DNA of 64,000 nucleotides, taken from Io17-Chloro-G2 sp963663135. GTDB lineage: Bacteria > Chloroflexota > Dehalococcoidia > Lucifugimonadales > UBA3495. Below are positions 52,899 through 62,215 of the stretch, one piece after another (position 1 is the first letter of the stretch; every line of letters begins with the position of its first letter). The notes under the pieces are model-generated. The model did not search any database, was not told where the DNA came from, and saw nothing but the letters and a program-made list of their open reading frames with translations. The stretch is taken from assembly GCA_963663135.2 (NCBI GenBank), contig CAXXRM010000005.1, forward strand, positions 1,116,001 through 1,180,000, in the 5' to 3' direction. The position numbers were made by a program, and so were the translations under genes.

Positions 52899-53996
52899 AT
52901 GGGCCAAATCATGGGAGCAGGGGTAACCCACTACCCGCCGCTGCTATCTAATTCGGATACCTACGCCGGCCTGGTCCGGTTGGCTGCCAAAAGCCCCCTG
53001 GTCCCCGACGAGATGAAGAACCCGGAAAACTGGCCTGAGCAGATGCAAGAGGAGTACGCCAACGAAAAGGCTCTGACCATCGAGCACCGGGAGCGGATGA
53101 TCGAGGGGTTCCGGTCGGTACGACGAGCGATAGATGACTTCGGGCCGGACGGCATCATAATCTTTGGCGACGACCAGTACGAAAACTTCAAGGAAGACTG
53201 CGTCCCGCCATTTTGTGTGCACATTCGAGACGAAATGGTGAGCCAGCCCTTCCTGCATTCTCTGGGCGGTCCCGGGCGCGGCGAGAACGTCTGGGGTGAA
53301 CCCGACGACAAAACCTTCGTGCATCGGGGCGACAAGAAGCTTGGCAAGCACATTGCCAGCAGTCTGTTGGAGCAGGGGTTCCCCATGACCTACTCCCTGA
53401 CCAACAGCCACCACGCGGATGACCACGGCCCTACGACGTTGACCCATGCCTTCTTGAACGCCCTGCTGTACCTGGACTGGGACCGCAAGGGATTCGACTA
53501 CCCGGTGGTCCCCATTCAGGTGAACGCCTACGGGAAGAACGTGATCCAAAGCCGCGGCTTCATCTCCCACCTCGACCCTAACCGGAAGAATGAACCCTTC
53601 GGCGATGACTTTGCTCCGCCTTCTGCAAGCCCCGCCGGCTGTGTGGACCTGGGCAGGAGGATCCGAGGAATCCTGGAAGACCTGCCCGGCAAGTACGTGG
53701 TCATGGCTTCTTCGGGTTGGTCTCACGCCTTCCTGGTGGCCAAGCACTACTGGCTCTGGCCGGACATCGAGGCGGACCGGACACACCACGCACAACTGCG
53801 TGACGGCGAGTTCGGCAAGTGGGCCGAACTGACCAATGACCAGGTCGACGATTCCGGTCAGCAAGAGTTCAGGAATTGGATCTGCATGTCGGGGGCCATG
53901 GAAGGTTACAAGGCAGAGATCTTCGACTACCTGGAGACCCACATCTTCAACTCAGACAAGTGCTTCGCCGTGCTTCGCCCGGAGAACGGCGCTTAG
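52899..53996 (+). CDS. LigB-like extradiol dioxygenase family protein
   Basis: A 365-residue protein with the layout of class III extradiol ring-cleavage dioxygenases: GAGVTHYPPLL near the N-terminus (His candidate for iron), PDGIIIFGDDQYENFKEDC, SLTNSHHADDHG with several His, IQVNAYG, and VVMASSGWSHAFLV with a conserved His. It would cleave catechol-type rings with Fe(II), though these families also include amidase-like relatives. AAGGAGG lies seven bases before the ATG at 52899; the frame upstream is repeat sequence. Confidence 0.8.
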   Translation: MGQIMGAGVTHYPPLLSNSDTYAGLVRLAAKSPLVPDEMKNPENWPEQMQEEYANEKALTIEHRERMIEGFRSVRRAIDDFGPDGIIIFGDDQYENFKEDCVPPFCVHIRDEMVSQPFLHSLGGPGRGENVWGEPDDKTFVHRGDKKLGKHIASSLLEQGFPMTYSLTNSHHADDHGPTTLTHAFLNALLYLDWDRKGFDYPVVPIQVNAYGKNVIQSRGFISHLDPNRKNEPFGDDFAPPSASPAGCVDLGRRIRGILEDLPGKYVVMASSGWSHAFLVAKHYWLWPDIEADRTHHAQLRDGEFGKWAELTNDQVDDSGQQEFRNWICMSGAMEGYKAEIFDYLETHIFNSDKCFAVLRPENGA

Positions 53997-54097
53997 CCCT
54001 ACGGGTCCATAACAACGCGTCGTAATACGCCGGGGAGCGTGGGGGCTTACGTCCGCAGGCTTCCCGGCTTTGTTTTGTCCGGCTGCGCCCGCTTTTG

Positions 54098-54282
54098 GTC
54101 ATTCCGGCCGGCGCGGGAATTCCGGCACTTCCGTGCGCCGACGCGGTTATGCCAATGTGGAAATGGCAAGTATCGGCAAACCACGCCCCTCCCGTCGACC
54201 TGGCCGCAGGACCATGGCCTGAGCACCGGAGCCTGCTTGAGGGATAAAAAGGGCTCTGGATTCCCGCTGCGGCGAGAATGAC
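54098..54282. repeat. MITE-like dispersed repeat, ~185 bp
   Basis: Left end gtcattccggccggcgcggg (degenerate), internal cgtgcgccgacgcggttatg, right end gggctctggattcccgctgc followed by ggcgagaatgac. With the next copy it occupies most of the 728-base spacer 53997-54724, in which I see no gene. Confidence 0.75.
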
Positions 54283-54385
54283 GGATTGTTTTACCCCGAG
54301 GGCACACATGAGGACCAAAATAGGCTATGTTCATACTAATGACGGATCGGGAACAGGCGTGAGGATGAAAAGCCTATTTTCATAG

Positions 54386-54557
54386 TAACTGGATTTCCAT
54401 CACCGTTCCGTGCGTCGACACGCTTATGGTAATGGGGCAATGACAAGTATGGGCAAGCCGCGCTCCCCGTAGACCTTGCCCCAGGACGATGCGCCGGACA
54501 CTGGAGCCTGCTTAAAGGACAAAATGGGCTCTGGATTCCCGCTGCGACGAGAATGAC
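54386..54557. repeat. MITE-like dispersed repeat, ~172 bp, left end degenerate
   Basis: A second copy 104 bases after the previous one, sharing the internal cgtgcgtcgacacgcttatgg and ggagcctgctt segments and the right end gggctctggattcccgctgc then gacgagaatgac. Around both copies a further motif recurs (gatgaaaagcctattttcat at 54363, gatggaaatggcctatttgc at 54646). Confidence 0.7.
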
Positions 54558-54667
54558 GGGGGGCTTTGGCAAAGCCGCCTGTGGATGTGCAAATGGCAGA
54601 TTTTCATAACATTTGCGGATGGCCTGGCCGAGTCCACGCATGAGGATGGAAATGGCCTATTTGCATA

Positions 54668-54704
54668 GTAAAACCCCACCTCAAAAGTCAGGAGGTGGGG
54701 TTTA
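54668..54704 (-). terminator. Intrinsic terminator of the NHL-repeat gene
   Basis: A perfect 12-bp stem (AAACCCCACCTC with GAGGTGGGGTTT, 54671-54682 and 54692-54703) with a 9-base loop; on the minus strand it ends in TTTT and lies 20 bases after the 54725 stop. Confidence 0.85.
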
Positions 54705-54724
54705 GTTCGCCGGTGTGTTGCGGG

Positions 54725-55723
54725 CTAGAGGTTTATTGCGGCCTCTTCGTAGTCCCTCTCTTTGGTGTAAACCTGGATGCGGTGCCTAAGCACTTCGAGG
54801 ACGAAGATCCGGTCGTCTTTGTCGACGTTTATCGCCACCGGCCTTCGGAACCGCCATTCCGGTTCCAGGTTCACGCGGCGGCGGGCCTTCCCAATATCGG
54901 GGTTGGCCTCCAGGTAGGTGTCCACCCAGGGGGAGGGGACCTGCGCGTCGCCAACCAAAGTGGTGACGAAAATACCGTCGGGCCCATACACCTGGACCCG
55001 ATGGTCGGACCAGTCGGTGACGTATACGTCGCCGTCGGAGTCCACGGCGACCCCGGAGGGACGGTTCAAAACTCCAACCCCCGACGCGGTCCCTTCAAAG
55101 TTCCTCAGGAATTGTCCGCCTGCCGAGAATTTCTGGACCCGCCTGTTCCCCCAATCGGCCACGTACACGTCCCCGTTACTGTCGAGGCAGATGCCCCAAG
55201 GCAATTCCAGTTGCCCATCGCCGCTGCCCCGCTCGCCCCATTTGGACAAAAACTGCCCGTCTCTGGAGAATTTCTGTATCCGGCAATTCTGGCTATCCAC
55301 CACCAGCAGGTTGTCATCGGCGTCGAATGCTATTCCCGAAGGGCCGTTCAGCTGCCCGTCGCCGCTGCCCGATGTTCCCCATTTGGAAATAAACACGCCG
55401 TCTTTATCGAACACGGTGATGCGGTGGAGCCTTTCGTCAGAGGTGTACACGAGGCCTTCCCGGTCCAGGTCGATAGAACAGGGCCAAATGAATTGGCCGT
55501 CACCCTCGCCAAAACCCCCGAACTGGCCAAGAAATTGATGGTCCAGGGTGCATCTGGTCACCCGCTGGCCCAATTCCTCCGCGCCCCGATTGAGGACATA
55601 GACCAGTCCCTCGGAACCCAAGACGAAGTCCTGGGGCGTCCAGAATCCCTGCCCGGCCATGCCGTACATGCCGATGCAATGACTGAAATCGAATACTCGC
55701 CCGGCGGCTACTGTCGTTAGCAT
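54725..55723 (-). CDS. NHL-repeat beta-propeller protein
   Basis: A 332-residue protein of about six NHL blades. The repeat unit is of the type GDGQLNGPSGIAFDADDNLLVV..NCRIQKFSRDGQFL, seen at GEGDGQFIWPCSIDLD, GSGDGQLNGPSGIAFD, GSGDGQLELPWGICLD and ASGVGVLNRPSGVAVD. No signal peptide is visible. NHL propellers bind proteins, RNA or serve as peptidyl-alpha-hydroxyglycine lyase-like enzymes; no catalytic set is evident. AGGAG lies seven bases before the ATG. It follows the DUF1501 gene by 11 bases. Confidence 0.85.
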   Translation of the reverse strand: MLTTVAAGRVFDFSHCIGMYGMAGQGFWTPQDFVLGSEGLVYVLNRGAEELGQRVTRCTLDHQFLGQFGGFGEGDGQFIWPCSIDLDREGLVYTSDERLHRITVFDKDGVFISKWGTSGSGDGQLNGPSGIAFDADDNLLVVDSQNCRIQKFSRDGQFLSKWGERGSGDGQLELPWGICLDSNGDVYVADWGNRRVQKFSAGGQFLRNFEGTASGVGVLNRPSGVAVDSDGDVYVTDWSDHRVQVYGPDGIFVTTLVGDAQVPSPWVDTYLEANPDIGKARRRVNLEPEWRFRRPVAINVDKDDRIFVLEVLRHRIQVYTKERDYEEAAINL

Positions 55724-55734
55724 GGCGTCACTCC

Positions 55735-56871
55735 TTACACGAATGCCAATTGCTCGAATTTACCACCGACGATGGGCTCCGGGTCCAAGCCCAGCCACTT
55801 GTCGATGGCTGTGGAGTAGAAACCCCGGAAATCGTAGTTAGGCGCCAAGTCTCCCTGCTGGAGATCTTCGGGCCGCACCGATGGGTATTCGCTGTACATG
55901 CCGCCGTTTACGGCGTCGCCGATGACGAAAGCAGCCCCGGCGGCCCCGTGGTCGGTACCGGTGCCATTGTCCTTCACCCGGCGCCCGAACTCGGTAAACA
56001 GCATCATGATCAGGTTATCCCCGGCGTCATGCTCTTTCAGGTCGGCGAAGAAGTCGGAAATGGCCCGGGACGTATCGATCCACAGTTTCGTGTGAGTGGG
56101 CGCCTGGTTAAAGTGGGTATCAAAGCTGCCGTGGGCAGTGTAAAACACCTGTGTCCCCAGACCGGCCAGGTAGACCTGGGCCACGCTCTTCAGGCTTTGG
56201 GCAATGGGCGTATCGGCGTATTCCACTGAGGAACTGTACCCCCGGGGAGCCGCCTGGATCATGTCGGCGCCCTTGAGCACGTTCTGCCCAGTATCCGCCA
56301 GGTAGTCCATCACCGGACCGGTGCCCACCGCGGGGCCGTACATCCGGGAAAACCGGTCGAGGATCCGGTCCCTGGCCTCGTCATTGGGAATTGCGGGCAC
56401 GCCGCTGAGCACGCCGTAGCTTTCCAAGTTGGACACAGAGGTCACGGGGACACCGCGCAAAGCGAGGGCCCTGGGCAGGCCTTGTCCGAAATTGACGCCT
56501 TTCAGAACGTTTTCACCGTCCGGGTCCAAGTCGCGAATTACCTTGGCAACCCACCCCTCGGTCCCGATGCTGTCGGGTTCGCAGGTATGCCAAATGTCCA
56601 TTGACCTGAAGTGAGACCTGGGAGAGTTTTCGTACCCAATACCGTGGACAATGGCCATCTTGCCCTGGTCGTAGAGGTCCTTGACGGGCCCCATGTTCGG
56701 GTTGAAGGCCAACTCGTCATCGATGGGCAGGACGTTGTCCTCGGGTATCCCCAACCTGGGTCTGGCGTCCTTATAGTGGGGATTGGTGTAGGGGATGATG
56801 GTGTTCAGATAGTCGTTGGCTCCCGTAAGCTGCAGGACCACCAGAACCGGGTCCTTCTTCGTCGTCGCCAT
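55735..56871 (-). CDS. DUF1501 domain protein
   Basis: About 378 residues of DUF1501, an alkaline-phosphatase/sulfatase-like fold family: LVVLQLTGANDYLNTIIPYT near the start (in place of the usual GGxDGLN), IVHGIGYENSPRSHFRSMDI, GSFDTHFNQ and LFTEFGRRVKDNGTGTDHGA are the family blocks and metal-ligand candidates. No Tat signal is visible, unlike many relatives. GGAGG lies eight bases before the ATG at 56871. It pairs with the DUF1800 gene upstream, as usual; the joint role is unknown. Confidence 0.88.
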   Translation of the reverse strand: MATTKKDPVLVVLQLTGANDYLNTIIPYTNPHYKDARPRLGIPEDNVLPIDDELAFNPNMGPVKDLYDQGKMAIVHGIGYENSPRSHFRSMDIWHTCEPDSIGTEGWVAKVIRDLDPDGENVLKGVNFGQGLPRALALRGVPVTSVSNLESYGVLSGVPAIPNDEARDRILDRFSRMYGPAVGTGPVMDYLADTGQNVLKGADMIQAAPRGYSSSVEYADTPIAQSLKSVAQVYLAGLGTQVFYTAHGSFDTHFNQAPTHTKLWIDTSRAISDFFADLKEHDAGDNLIMMLFTEFGRRVKDNGTGTDHGAAGAAFVIGDAVNGGMYSEYPSVRPEDLQQGDLAPNYDFRGFYSTAIDKWLGLDPEPIVGGKFEQLAFV

Positions 56872-56920
56872 ATCTTCGTCCTCCACTTGTTGTTGCAGGG
56901 GCTCGCGGTGGTGCGCCCGC

Positions 56921-56963
56921 TTACCAGGTAACTATTATCACGTAACTATGTATCAGGTAACTA
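56921..56963. repeat. Triplicated 14-bp unit covering a stop codon
   Basis: On the minus strand the stop of the DUF1800 gene begins TAGTTACCTGATAC, followed by ATAGTTACGTGATAA and TAGTTACCTGGTAA, three near copies in tandem. Confidence 0.75.
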
Positions 56964-58364
56964 GGCGAATTGGTATTCCCGGGATGCCGCAATCAAGGCC
57001 AGCAGAGCGCCCACGCGTTGCTCGGACCGGCGCGCCGCATCTTCGGCGGCCCAAGAAAGGTTTCCTCCCTCCTGGGCTTGGTCCAGCAACTCGCGGCGGG
57101 TTGCGTCCGCTACCTCCATGGGCCCGATGAGGTCCAGGCATGCCTCCAAGAACTCTTCCGGCGACAGGTCCCCGCGGGTCCGCAGTTCCTGGACGATGGA
57201 CTGGATTCCGGGCATGCTGGTGTCGCCCAGGAATTTAGCAGCGAAGTTCACCCTGCGGACCAGGGCCCCGCCGTCGATCCACTCCATGCCGGTGTGCCAG
57301 CTTTCGACGCTGGGCGGGTTGAGGAGTTCCTGGCCCTGGTAGGTGCATTCAAAGGCCAGGTTCTGGAATCCCAGCCTGGGGTTTTGGAAGCTACCCGCGA
57401 GGCGGGCCGTTCCCACCACCAACTCGGCCGGGCTCTTCACCCGGGCGAACCTGGCGTTTTTGAAGAAGTCCGACAGGAACAGGGTCTTGAGGACGGTCCG
57501 CACGTCATAGTTCGACTGGGTGTAGGCATCAACCAGGACCCGAATCGCTTCAGGGTCGCCGGGCGGGGTCATATTCCAGCTCGGCACCTGGGGCTCGTCC
57601 GCCACAAAGAAGTTGTAAAGGTGGCGGGCCAGGAACCGGGCGGTGGCGGGCTGCCGCACCACGATGTCAATGATGTCGTCACCATTGAAGGGGCCGGTCT
57701 CGCCGAGGAAGGTCTTTTCCCCCTCGTCATGGTCTTCCGGCTTAAACTCGAAGCTCCAGTAAAAGCGCCCCAGCGGCAACCTCGGCAGTTTCGGCCCAAT
57801 GGTCCAACCGGTAAAGGCGCGGGAGGCTTCCTTGATGTCGTCTTCCGAGTAGTTGCCCACCCCCATGGAGAAAAGCTCCAGCAGCTCCCGGCCCCAGTTT
57901 TCGTTAATCGCGCCCATGTGGTTGCCGTTATTGTCCAACCAGAAAATCATCGCCGGGTTTTTGGCCAACTCAATCAACAGGTCTCGAAAACTGCCCAACC
58001 CATGCCGGCGGAACATTGCTATTTGCTGGGTCAGCTCCGGAGGGTTATCGATTTTGGAGTTGCCGGTGGCGAAAAGCTGGTGCCAAAAGAGGGCCATTTT
58101 TTCTTCCAGGGGCCGTTGGGTGTTGACCAAGCGGTAGACCCAATCGGCCTGGTTGAGCGGCGGGGCCAAAGCGCCTTCGAAACCAGGCAAGTACCGGTAC
58201 ATAATGTCTTCATCTATGGGAGGATGACGCTCCGGGTTCACCAAGTCCTCCACGGTGGCCTCATAGCCGGCGGCGACCATGGATTCCAACTCTTGCCGGG
58301 ATGCGCCGAACCCGGCCCGACGCATCAGGTGGGCCATTAGAGCCAATTGGTCTCGGTCAGACAT
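56961..58364 (-). CDS. DUF1800 domain protein
   Basis: A 467-residue DUF1800 protein: LMRRAGFGASRQELESMVAA start, EKMALFWHQLFATGNSKI, NPAMIFWLDNNGNHMGAINE, NWGRELLELFSMGVGNYSED and VKSPAELVVGTARL are family blocks. DUF1800 and DUF1501 genes are normally paired and of unknown function, common in planctomycetes, Chloroflexota and others. AGGAG lies eight bases before the ATG. First gene of DUF1800-DUF1501-NHL, probably one transcript. Confidence 0.9.
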   Translation of the reverse strand: MSDRDQLALMAHLMRRAGFGASRQELESMVAAGYEATVEDLVNPERHPPIDEDIMYRYLPGFEGALAPPLNQADWVYRLVNTQRPLEEKMALFWHQLFATGNSKIDNPPELTQQIAMFRRHGLGSFRDLLIELAKNPAMIFWLDNNGNHMGAINENWGRELLELFSMGVGNYSEDDIKEASRAFTGWTIGPKLPRLPLGRFYWSFEFKPEDHDEGEKTFLGETGPFNGDDIIDIVVRQPATARFLARHLYNFFVADEPQVPSWNMTPPGDPEAIRVLVDAYTQSNYDVRTVLKTLFLSDFFKNARFARVKSPAELVVGTARLAGSFQNPRLGFQNLAFECTYQGQELLNPPSVESWHTGMEWIDGGALVRRVNFAAKFLGDTSMPGIQSIVQELRTRGDLSPEEFLEACLDLIGPMEVADATRRELLDQAQEGGNLSWAAEDAARRSEQRVGALLALIAASREYQFA

Positions 58365-58532
58365 GGTGGCAACTCCTGTGGATTAAACGTCGAACTATTG
58401 CCGGACCCGGATCGGGTTCCATCCAATCGTGATAGCCAACGGGAATAACAACTATTGGTTGATGCCCATGCTACTTTTGGCGGCGCAGGCTGTCAAGGCG
58501 TAATCTGTGCGCGTCAGTGTGGGGGGGTGCGT

Positions 58533-59880
58533 TTAACGCAGAGGGCGCGGAGTTTTTTGAAGGAAGGACCGCGGCGCCCCTGGGCGGGGGCGTCACGGTA
58601 TTATGGGGATGGTAACCCGGTCATAGATTAAGCCGGGCGGGTCATCATCCCAGTTATTCCGGTCGTTCCGCGCGCGCTCCCGGCGGCGGTGGATTAAATA
58701 TTCCTCAAGCATGGTTAGCTTGGGCGCATCGGGAGCGTCAGGTTCCGGGTCCGGCGGCGACCGGTCTTCCGGGTACAGTTCCTCCGCCGGTTGGTCCCAG
58801 ATGGTGTCCGGGGGCGGGGGCCGGGCCGGGGATTCGGGACCGAGGCCGGCGGCCAGGGCGGCTTGCTTCCGGTGGTAGCCGGCGACGGCCCAAGCGGCTA
58901 TCCGGGCGGCCTGCTCGGTGCCGAATATCTGCCGCAGGGCCTGGTAGCCGTAGATGTTTTCGGGCTGGGGGCAGTCGTCGGGGATCTTGATCAGGTGGTC
59001 GCAGCGGTCGCGGTCCTGGCCGGTAGCCTTGGCAAGCTTCCAGGCAGCGAAGCGGAAGTCGAAGACCGTCTTTTGGACTGCGCTGGCTGCCTCCTCACCG
59101 CCGGAGATGTGCGTCAGGGCCCGAGAGCCGTGGGTGTCGAAGTGGTATTCCTCGTCATCGTAGGACCGGAAGTCAAAGGGGCCGTACTCCGTTTCGTAGC
59201 GGTTATAGCCGGCGGGGTAGCCGGCATAGCGGCCCTCCAGGATGTGGGTCCAGGAGCGGGGCGCCGCGGTGGTTTTTTCAGCCGGGGCGGATTGCTCCGG
59301 GTCGGATTCCGTGGCGGTTGAGTTGCCGGCGTCGGCAGGGACAGGGTTGTCGAAGCCGCGGCGCAGGAGTTCTTTGGCGGCGGACAGGCGGTGGTGGGGC
59401 TTGAAGTCTTGAATGGTTCCTTGCATGACGTCGATTAGAAACCGGATTGTTGTGCGGCCGTTGTCGGTTTCTTCCCGGATGAGGGCGGCTAGTTCCTGGT
59501 GCAGGGGGTTGATTCAACGCCGAGGACGCCATGGGCGCGGAGGTTTTTATGGGTTGGGGGCGGAGGTATTTTCGTCGATGAAGGATTGTGCGGGATGGAA
59601 GCCAAGGTTGAGAAGTTGGCGGGCGGCGTCGAGGCGGTGGCAGGGCTTGGATTGTTCGAGGAGGCCCTGCATGACGTCGATGAGGAAGCGGATTATTAGC
59701 CGGCCGTCTTCGGTTTCCTCGCGGACGATGTCGGCGAGGGATGGCGGTTGGGCTTCCTGCTTGTTGGCCTGGTTTTCTGTGTTAGCGAACATTAGTTCGA
59801 TGATAGGGAGATGCATCCGGGGGTGTCAAGGGGCGGGTGACGCGAAATAGCCGATTTAACGGAGAGGACGCAGAGGGGCA
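58533..59880 (-). other. Duplicated cassette, degenerate inverted copy
   Basis: Inverted relative to 13484-14826. In gene direction it begins at ctctgcgtcctctccgtt (about 59862-59880), shares the leader gtcacccgccccttgacacc, the pseudogene, and the 3' flank (atctatgaccgggttaccat), and ends in aaactccgcgccctctgcg (about 58533-58555). Confidence 0.7.
58593..59816 (-). pseudogene. Broken copy of the 13541-14692 gene
   Basis: Compared with the intact copy, two deletions (2 bases near 59549 and 1 base near 59510) shift and then restore the frame, but leave TAA and TGA stops between the first and second REETD-VMQG modules. The open part from about 59516 down to 58593 differs from the intact protein by about seven residues over ~270 aligned positions, and a 2-base insertion near the end (gcgcgcgg) extends the C-terminus to ...WDDDPPGLIYDRVTIPIIP. 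The close identity means the duplication is recent. Two short proteins could still be made. Confidence 0.8.
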
Positions 59881-60009
59881 TGGAGAGGGTGTGTCGGGTT
59901 CTTGGACGAGGGGGCCGTGTGTTCGTACTGGAAGCGCTTGCCGAGTTTGGATTGCCCCAATCCCGGCAAGCGCTCAGATCTTCCAGTTGGTTGCGTAATG
60001 GCAGTCCGC

Positions 60010-60996
60010 TTAGTCGGGGATCCAGAGCACCGAGGAGATTTCGCTGAATTCACGCCATAGCTTTTCCCACGAATCTCCGCCGTCGGAGCTGCTGTATAGG
60101 TAGCCGTAGCGGCTGCCGGCGTACAGCAATTGGGGGTCTGCTGGGTGGGAGTTGACTGCCCACATGGCGGTGTTCGGCTGGACCGGCAGGGGCAGATTGG
60201 TCCAGGTCTTGCCGGTATCCTTGGAGCGCATGATTGCCCCGGTGCGCCCCGGCGTGGAGTCGCCAATGGTCACGAAAATGACGTTGGGCATGCCCGGTTG
60301 GACCATGATTCCCCGGGGATAGGTCAGGGGGAAGGTTTCTTTAATTCCCAGGGGGGTCCAGGATTCGCCGTCGTCGGTGCTGGTGTAAACGTCGTTGTTG
60401 ACCACCACCACCACGGTCTTGGGCGGGCCGGCGGCCACGGTCACGTTATGTATATCAAGGTTGGGAATATCGCCGTTAAGGGACATCCAAGTGTCTCCGC
60501 CGTCGGTGCTGCGGCGGACACCGTCAACCTCCAAGCCCAGCCAGACATTACGCCCGTCGCTGGGGTCGACGGCGATGCCGGTCACCCGAGGGGTCCCGAC
60601 CGCCGGGCACTCATCCGCGGCTTCCATGGGACGGCGCTCCCAACTCTCACCGGAGTCCCTGGAACGGAACACTGCCGCGGGCGTCGGAGTTCCGGTGCCG
60701 GCGAACATGGTATCCGGGTCTGCAGGGTCGAACGCCAGGGCCCAAACGTTGAACTGGCTGAGGGGGGAATCCAAAAGCTTCCAGGACTGGCCGGCGTCGC
60801 CGCTGGCGTAGAGCCCCTTGTCCGTGCCGGCGAACAGGCGCTCAGGTTGGGTCGGATGACTGGCCAGACTACGGACCAGGGCATCGGAATGAAGCCCCTG
60901 GTTGATGCCCACCCTCATCCAAGACTCTCCGGAGTCTGCGCTGCGCATTACGCCCTGGCCGACAGTGCCGACCAAGATGACTTTGTCTCCAGCCAT
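60010..60996 (-). CDS. BNR/sortilin-like beta-propeller protein
   Basis: A 328-residue propeller of BNR/Asp-box repeats: MRSADSGESWMRV, YASGDAGQSWKLL, FRSRDSGESWERR, RRSTDGGDTWMSL, YTSTDDGESWTPL, MRSKDTGKTWTNL and YSSSDGGDSWEKL, seven copies of S-x-D-x-G-x-T/S-W. Such folds occur in sialidases and photosystem II assembly factor YCF48; no sialidase catalytic set or signal peptide is seen. AAAGGAGG lies six bases before the ATG at 60996; the longer frame upstream is not supported. Confidence 0.88.
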   Translation of the reverse strand: MAGDKVILVGTVGQGVMRSADSGESWMRVGINQGLHSDALVRSLASHPTQPERLFAGTDKGLYASGDAGQSWKLLDSPLSQFNVWALAFDPADPDTMFAGTGTPTPAAVFRSRDSGESWERRPMEAADECPAVGTPRVTGIAVDPSDGRNVWLGLEVDGVRRSTDGGDTWMSLNGDIPNLDIHNVTVAAGPPKTVVVVVNNDVYTSTDDGESWTPLGIKETFPLTYPRGIMVQPGMPNVIFVTIGDSTPGRTGAIMRSKDTGKTWTNLPLPVQPNTAMWAVNSHPADPQLLYAGSRYGYLYSSSDGGDSWEKLWREFSEISSVLWIPD

Positions 60997-61271
60997 ATAG
61001 GCCTCCTTTCCAGTAGTAGGATAGGTTATGTAATTGTGTATGTATGGGGATGGGTTAAGTATATCCCCCGGATGGGGCGCCATCAAACCAGCCTTGGACA
61101 CGGGGCCGGTTCGTTTCCTTATATATCTGGTCCTTCTCCATCCGGTCCTTCTCCATCCCGACCCGTTTTCAACACAGAGTGCGCAGAGACGCAGAGGACT
61201 TGAGTGGGCCGGTATAATCTCTGCTCCGCTGCATTGAAAAAACCGCTAGCTGCATCGGGCGGGGATTGAAA

Positions 61272-61342
61272 CGGGATTCTACGTTGGCCGCAAACCGGAT
61301 ATAGGCTCCGGTTGTTTTGGGACCGCGGTCTGTAGAATCCCG
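61272..61342. other. Nested inverted repeat, candidate structured RNA
   Basis: The 385-base spacer 60997-61381 has no gene but holds a three-stem extended hairpin: outer CGGGATTCTAC (61272-61282) with GTAGAATCCCG (61332-61342), middle GGCCGC with GCGGTC (one G-U), inner AACCGGA (61293-61299) with TCCGGTT (61307-61313) around TATAGGC. It lies 40 bases after the end of the SDR gene. There is no T-run, so it is not a typical terminator. The same spacer has aacacagagtgcgcagagac (cassette-end-like) and a short tandem repeat of ggtccttctccatcc. Confidence 0.5.
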
Positions 61343-61381
61343 GCTGTTGCGGTTACCTAAATTTGGGCGGGTTGGCGGGCG

Positions 61382-62215
61382 CTAGGACTGCCCGCCGCTG
61401 CAGTTGACCACCTGCCCCGTGATAAACGAGGCGTCGTCGGAGGCCAGGAAGGTTATGGTGGCGGCCTGCTCTTCGGGGACTCCGGGGCGCTTGATGGACT
61501 GTTGGGCGCGAATGTCAGCGCCCATTTCCTGGCGCCAGATATCAGCTTCGTCGCCGGTGATCTCATCGGCAATTACACCCTCGCGAATTTGCAGCCGGGG
61601 GGTGATGCGGTCCGGGACGGCCGTTCCGCCGGGAGAGACGGTGTTGATCCTGATCCCGTAACTGCCGTATTCCATCGACAGCACCTTGGTCAGAGCGAAT
61701 ATCCCGCCCTTGCCCACGGCATAGGGCAGCCGGTAGAGCCCGCGAGGCGCTTGGGAGCCCAGGTTGACGATGGCCCCACCTTGTTGCTCCATCATGACGG
61801 GCAGCACGGCCAAACAGCACCACAGGGTGGGATAGAGGGTGCGCTCCAATTCAAGGTTGACCTGCTCATCGGTGTATCGATGGTAGGGTTGGGCCCAGAT
61901 GGTCCCGCCTACATTGTTGACCAGAACGTCGATGCGTCCATAGGCATTCACCGCTGCATCCATCAGGCCCTTGGCTCCGGCAAAGGTACCCACGTCGGCG
62001 AGGACCTTGGTCGCCTCAACACCGGCTTCCCGCAGGTCGTTGACGGTCCGGGTCGCGCTCTCGTCAACTCGCTCCGCCACGACAATAGTGCCGCCTTCCT
62101 CGCCCATGCGGCGAGCGGTAGCCCGTCCGATGCCCTGGCCGGACCCGGTAACCACGCATACTTTACCCGCGAACCTTTTGGCCCCTGCTGCTCTTGGGTC
62201 TAGCTCTCCTGCCAT
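61382..62215 (-). CDS. SDR dehydrogenase, BenD-like
   Basis: A 277-residue short-chain dehydrogenase. VVTGSGQGIGRATARRMGEE binds NAD, NNVGGTIWAQPYHRY and TLYPTLWCCLAVLPVM closely resemble BenD (1,6-dihydroxycyclohexadiene-1-carboxylate dehydrogenase), and GSQAPRGLYRLPYAVGKGG gives the Ser, Tyr and Lys. BenD turns benzoate cis-diol into catechol; no benzoate dioxygenase genes are in the window, so the substrate here is open. AAGGAGG lies before the ATG. Confidence 0.85.
   Translation of the reverse strand: MAGELDPRAAGAKRFAGKVCVVTGSGQGIGRATARRMGEEGGTIVVAERVDESATRTVNDLREAGVEATKVLADVGTFAGAKGLMDAAVNAYGRIDVLVNNVGGTIWAQPYHRYTDEQVNLELERTLYPTLWCCLAVLPVMMEQQGGAIVNLGSQAPRGLYRLPYAVGKGGIFALTKVLSMEYGSYGIRINTVSPGGTAVPDRITPRLQIREGVIADEITGDEADIWRQEMGADIRAQQSIKRPGVPEEQAATITFLASDDASFITGQVVNCSGGQS

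Noticed and set aside
61272..61342. Integron attC site
   Set aside because: The size and folding are similar, but the outer RYYYAAC/GTTRRRY core sites are not present and there is no integrase or gene cassette array.
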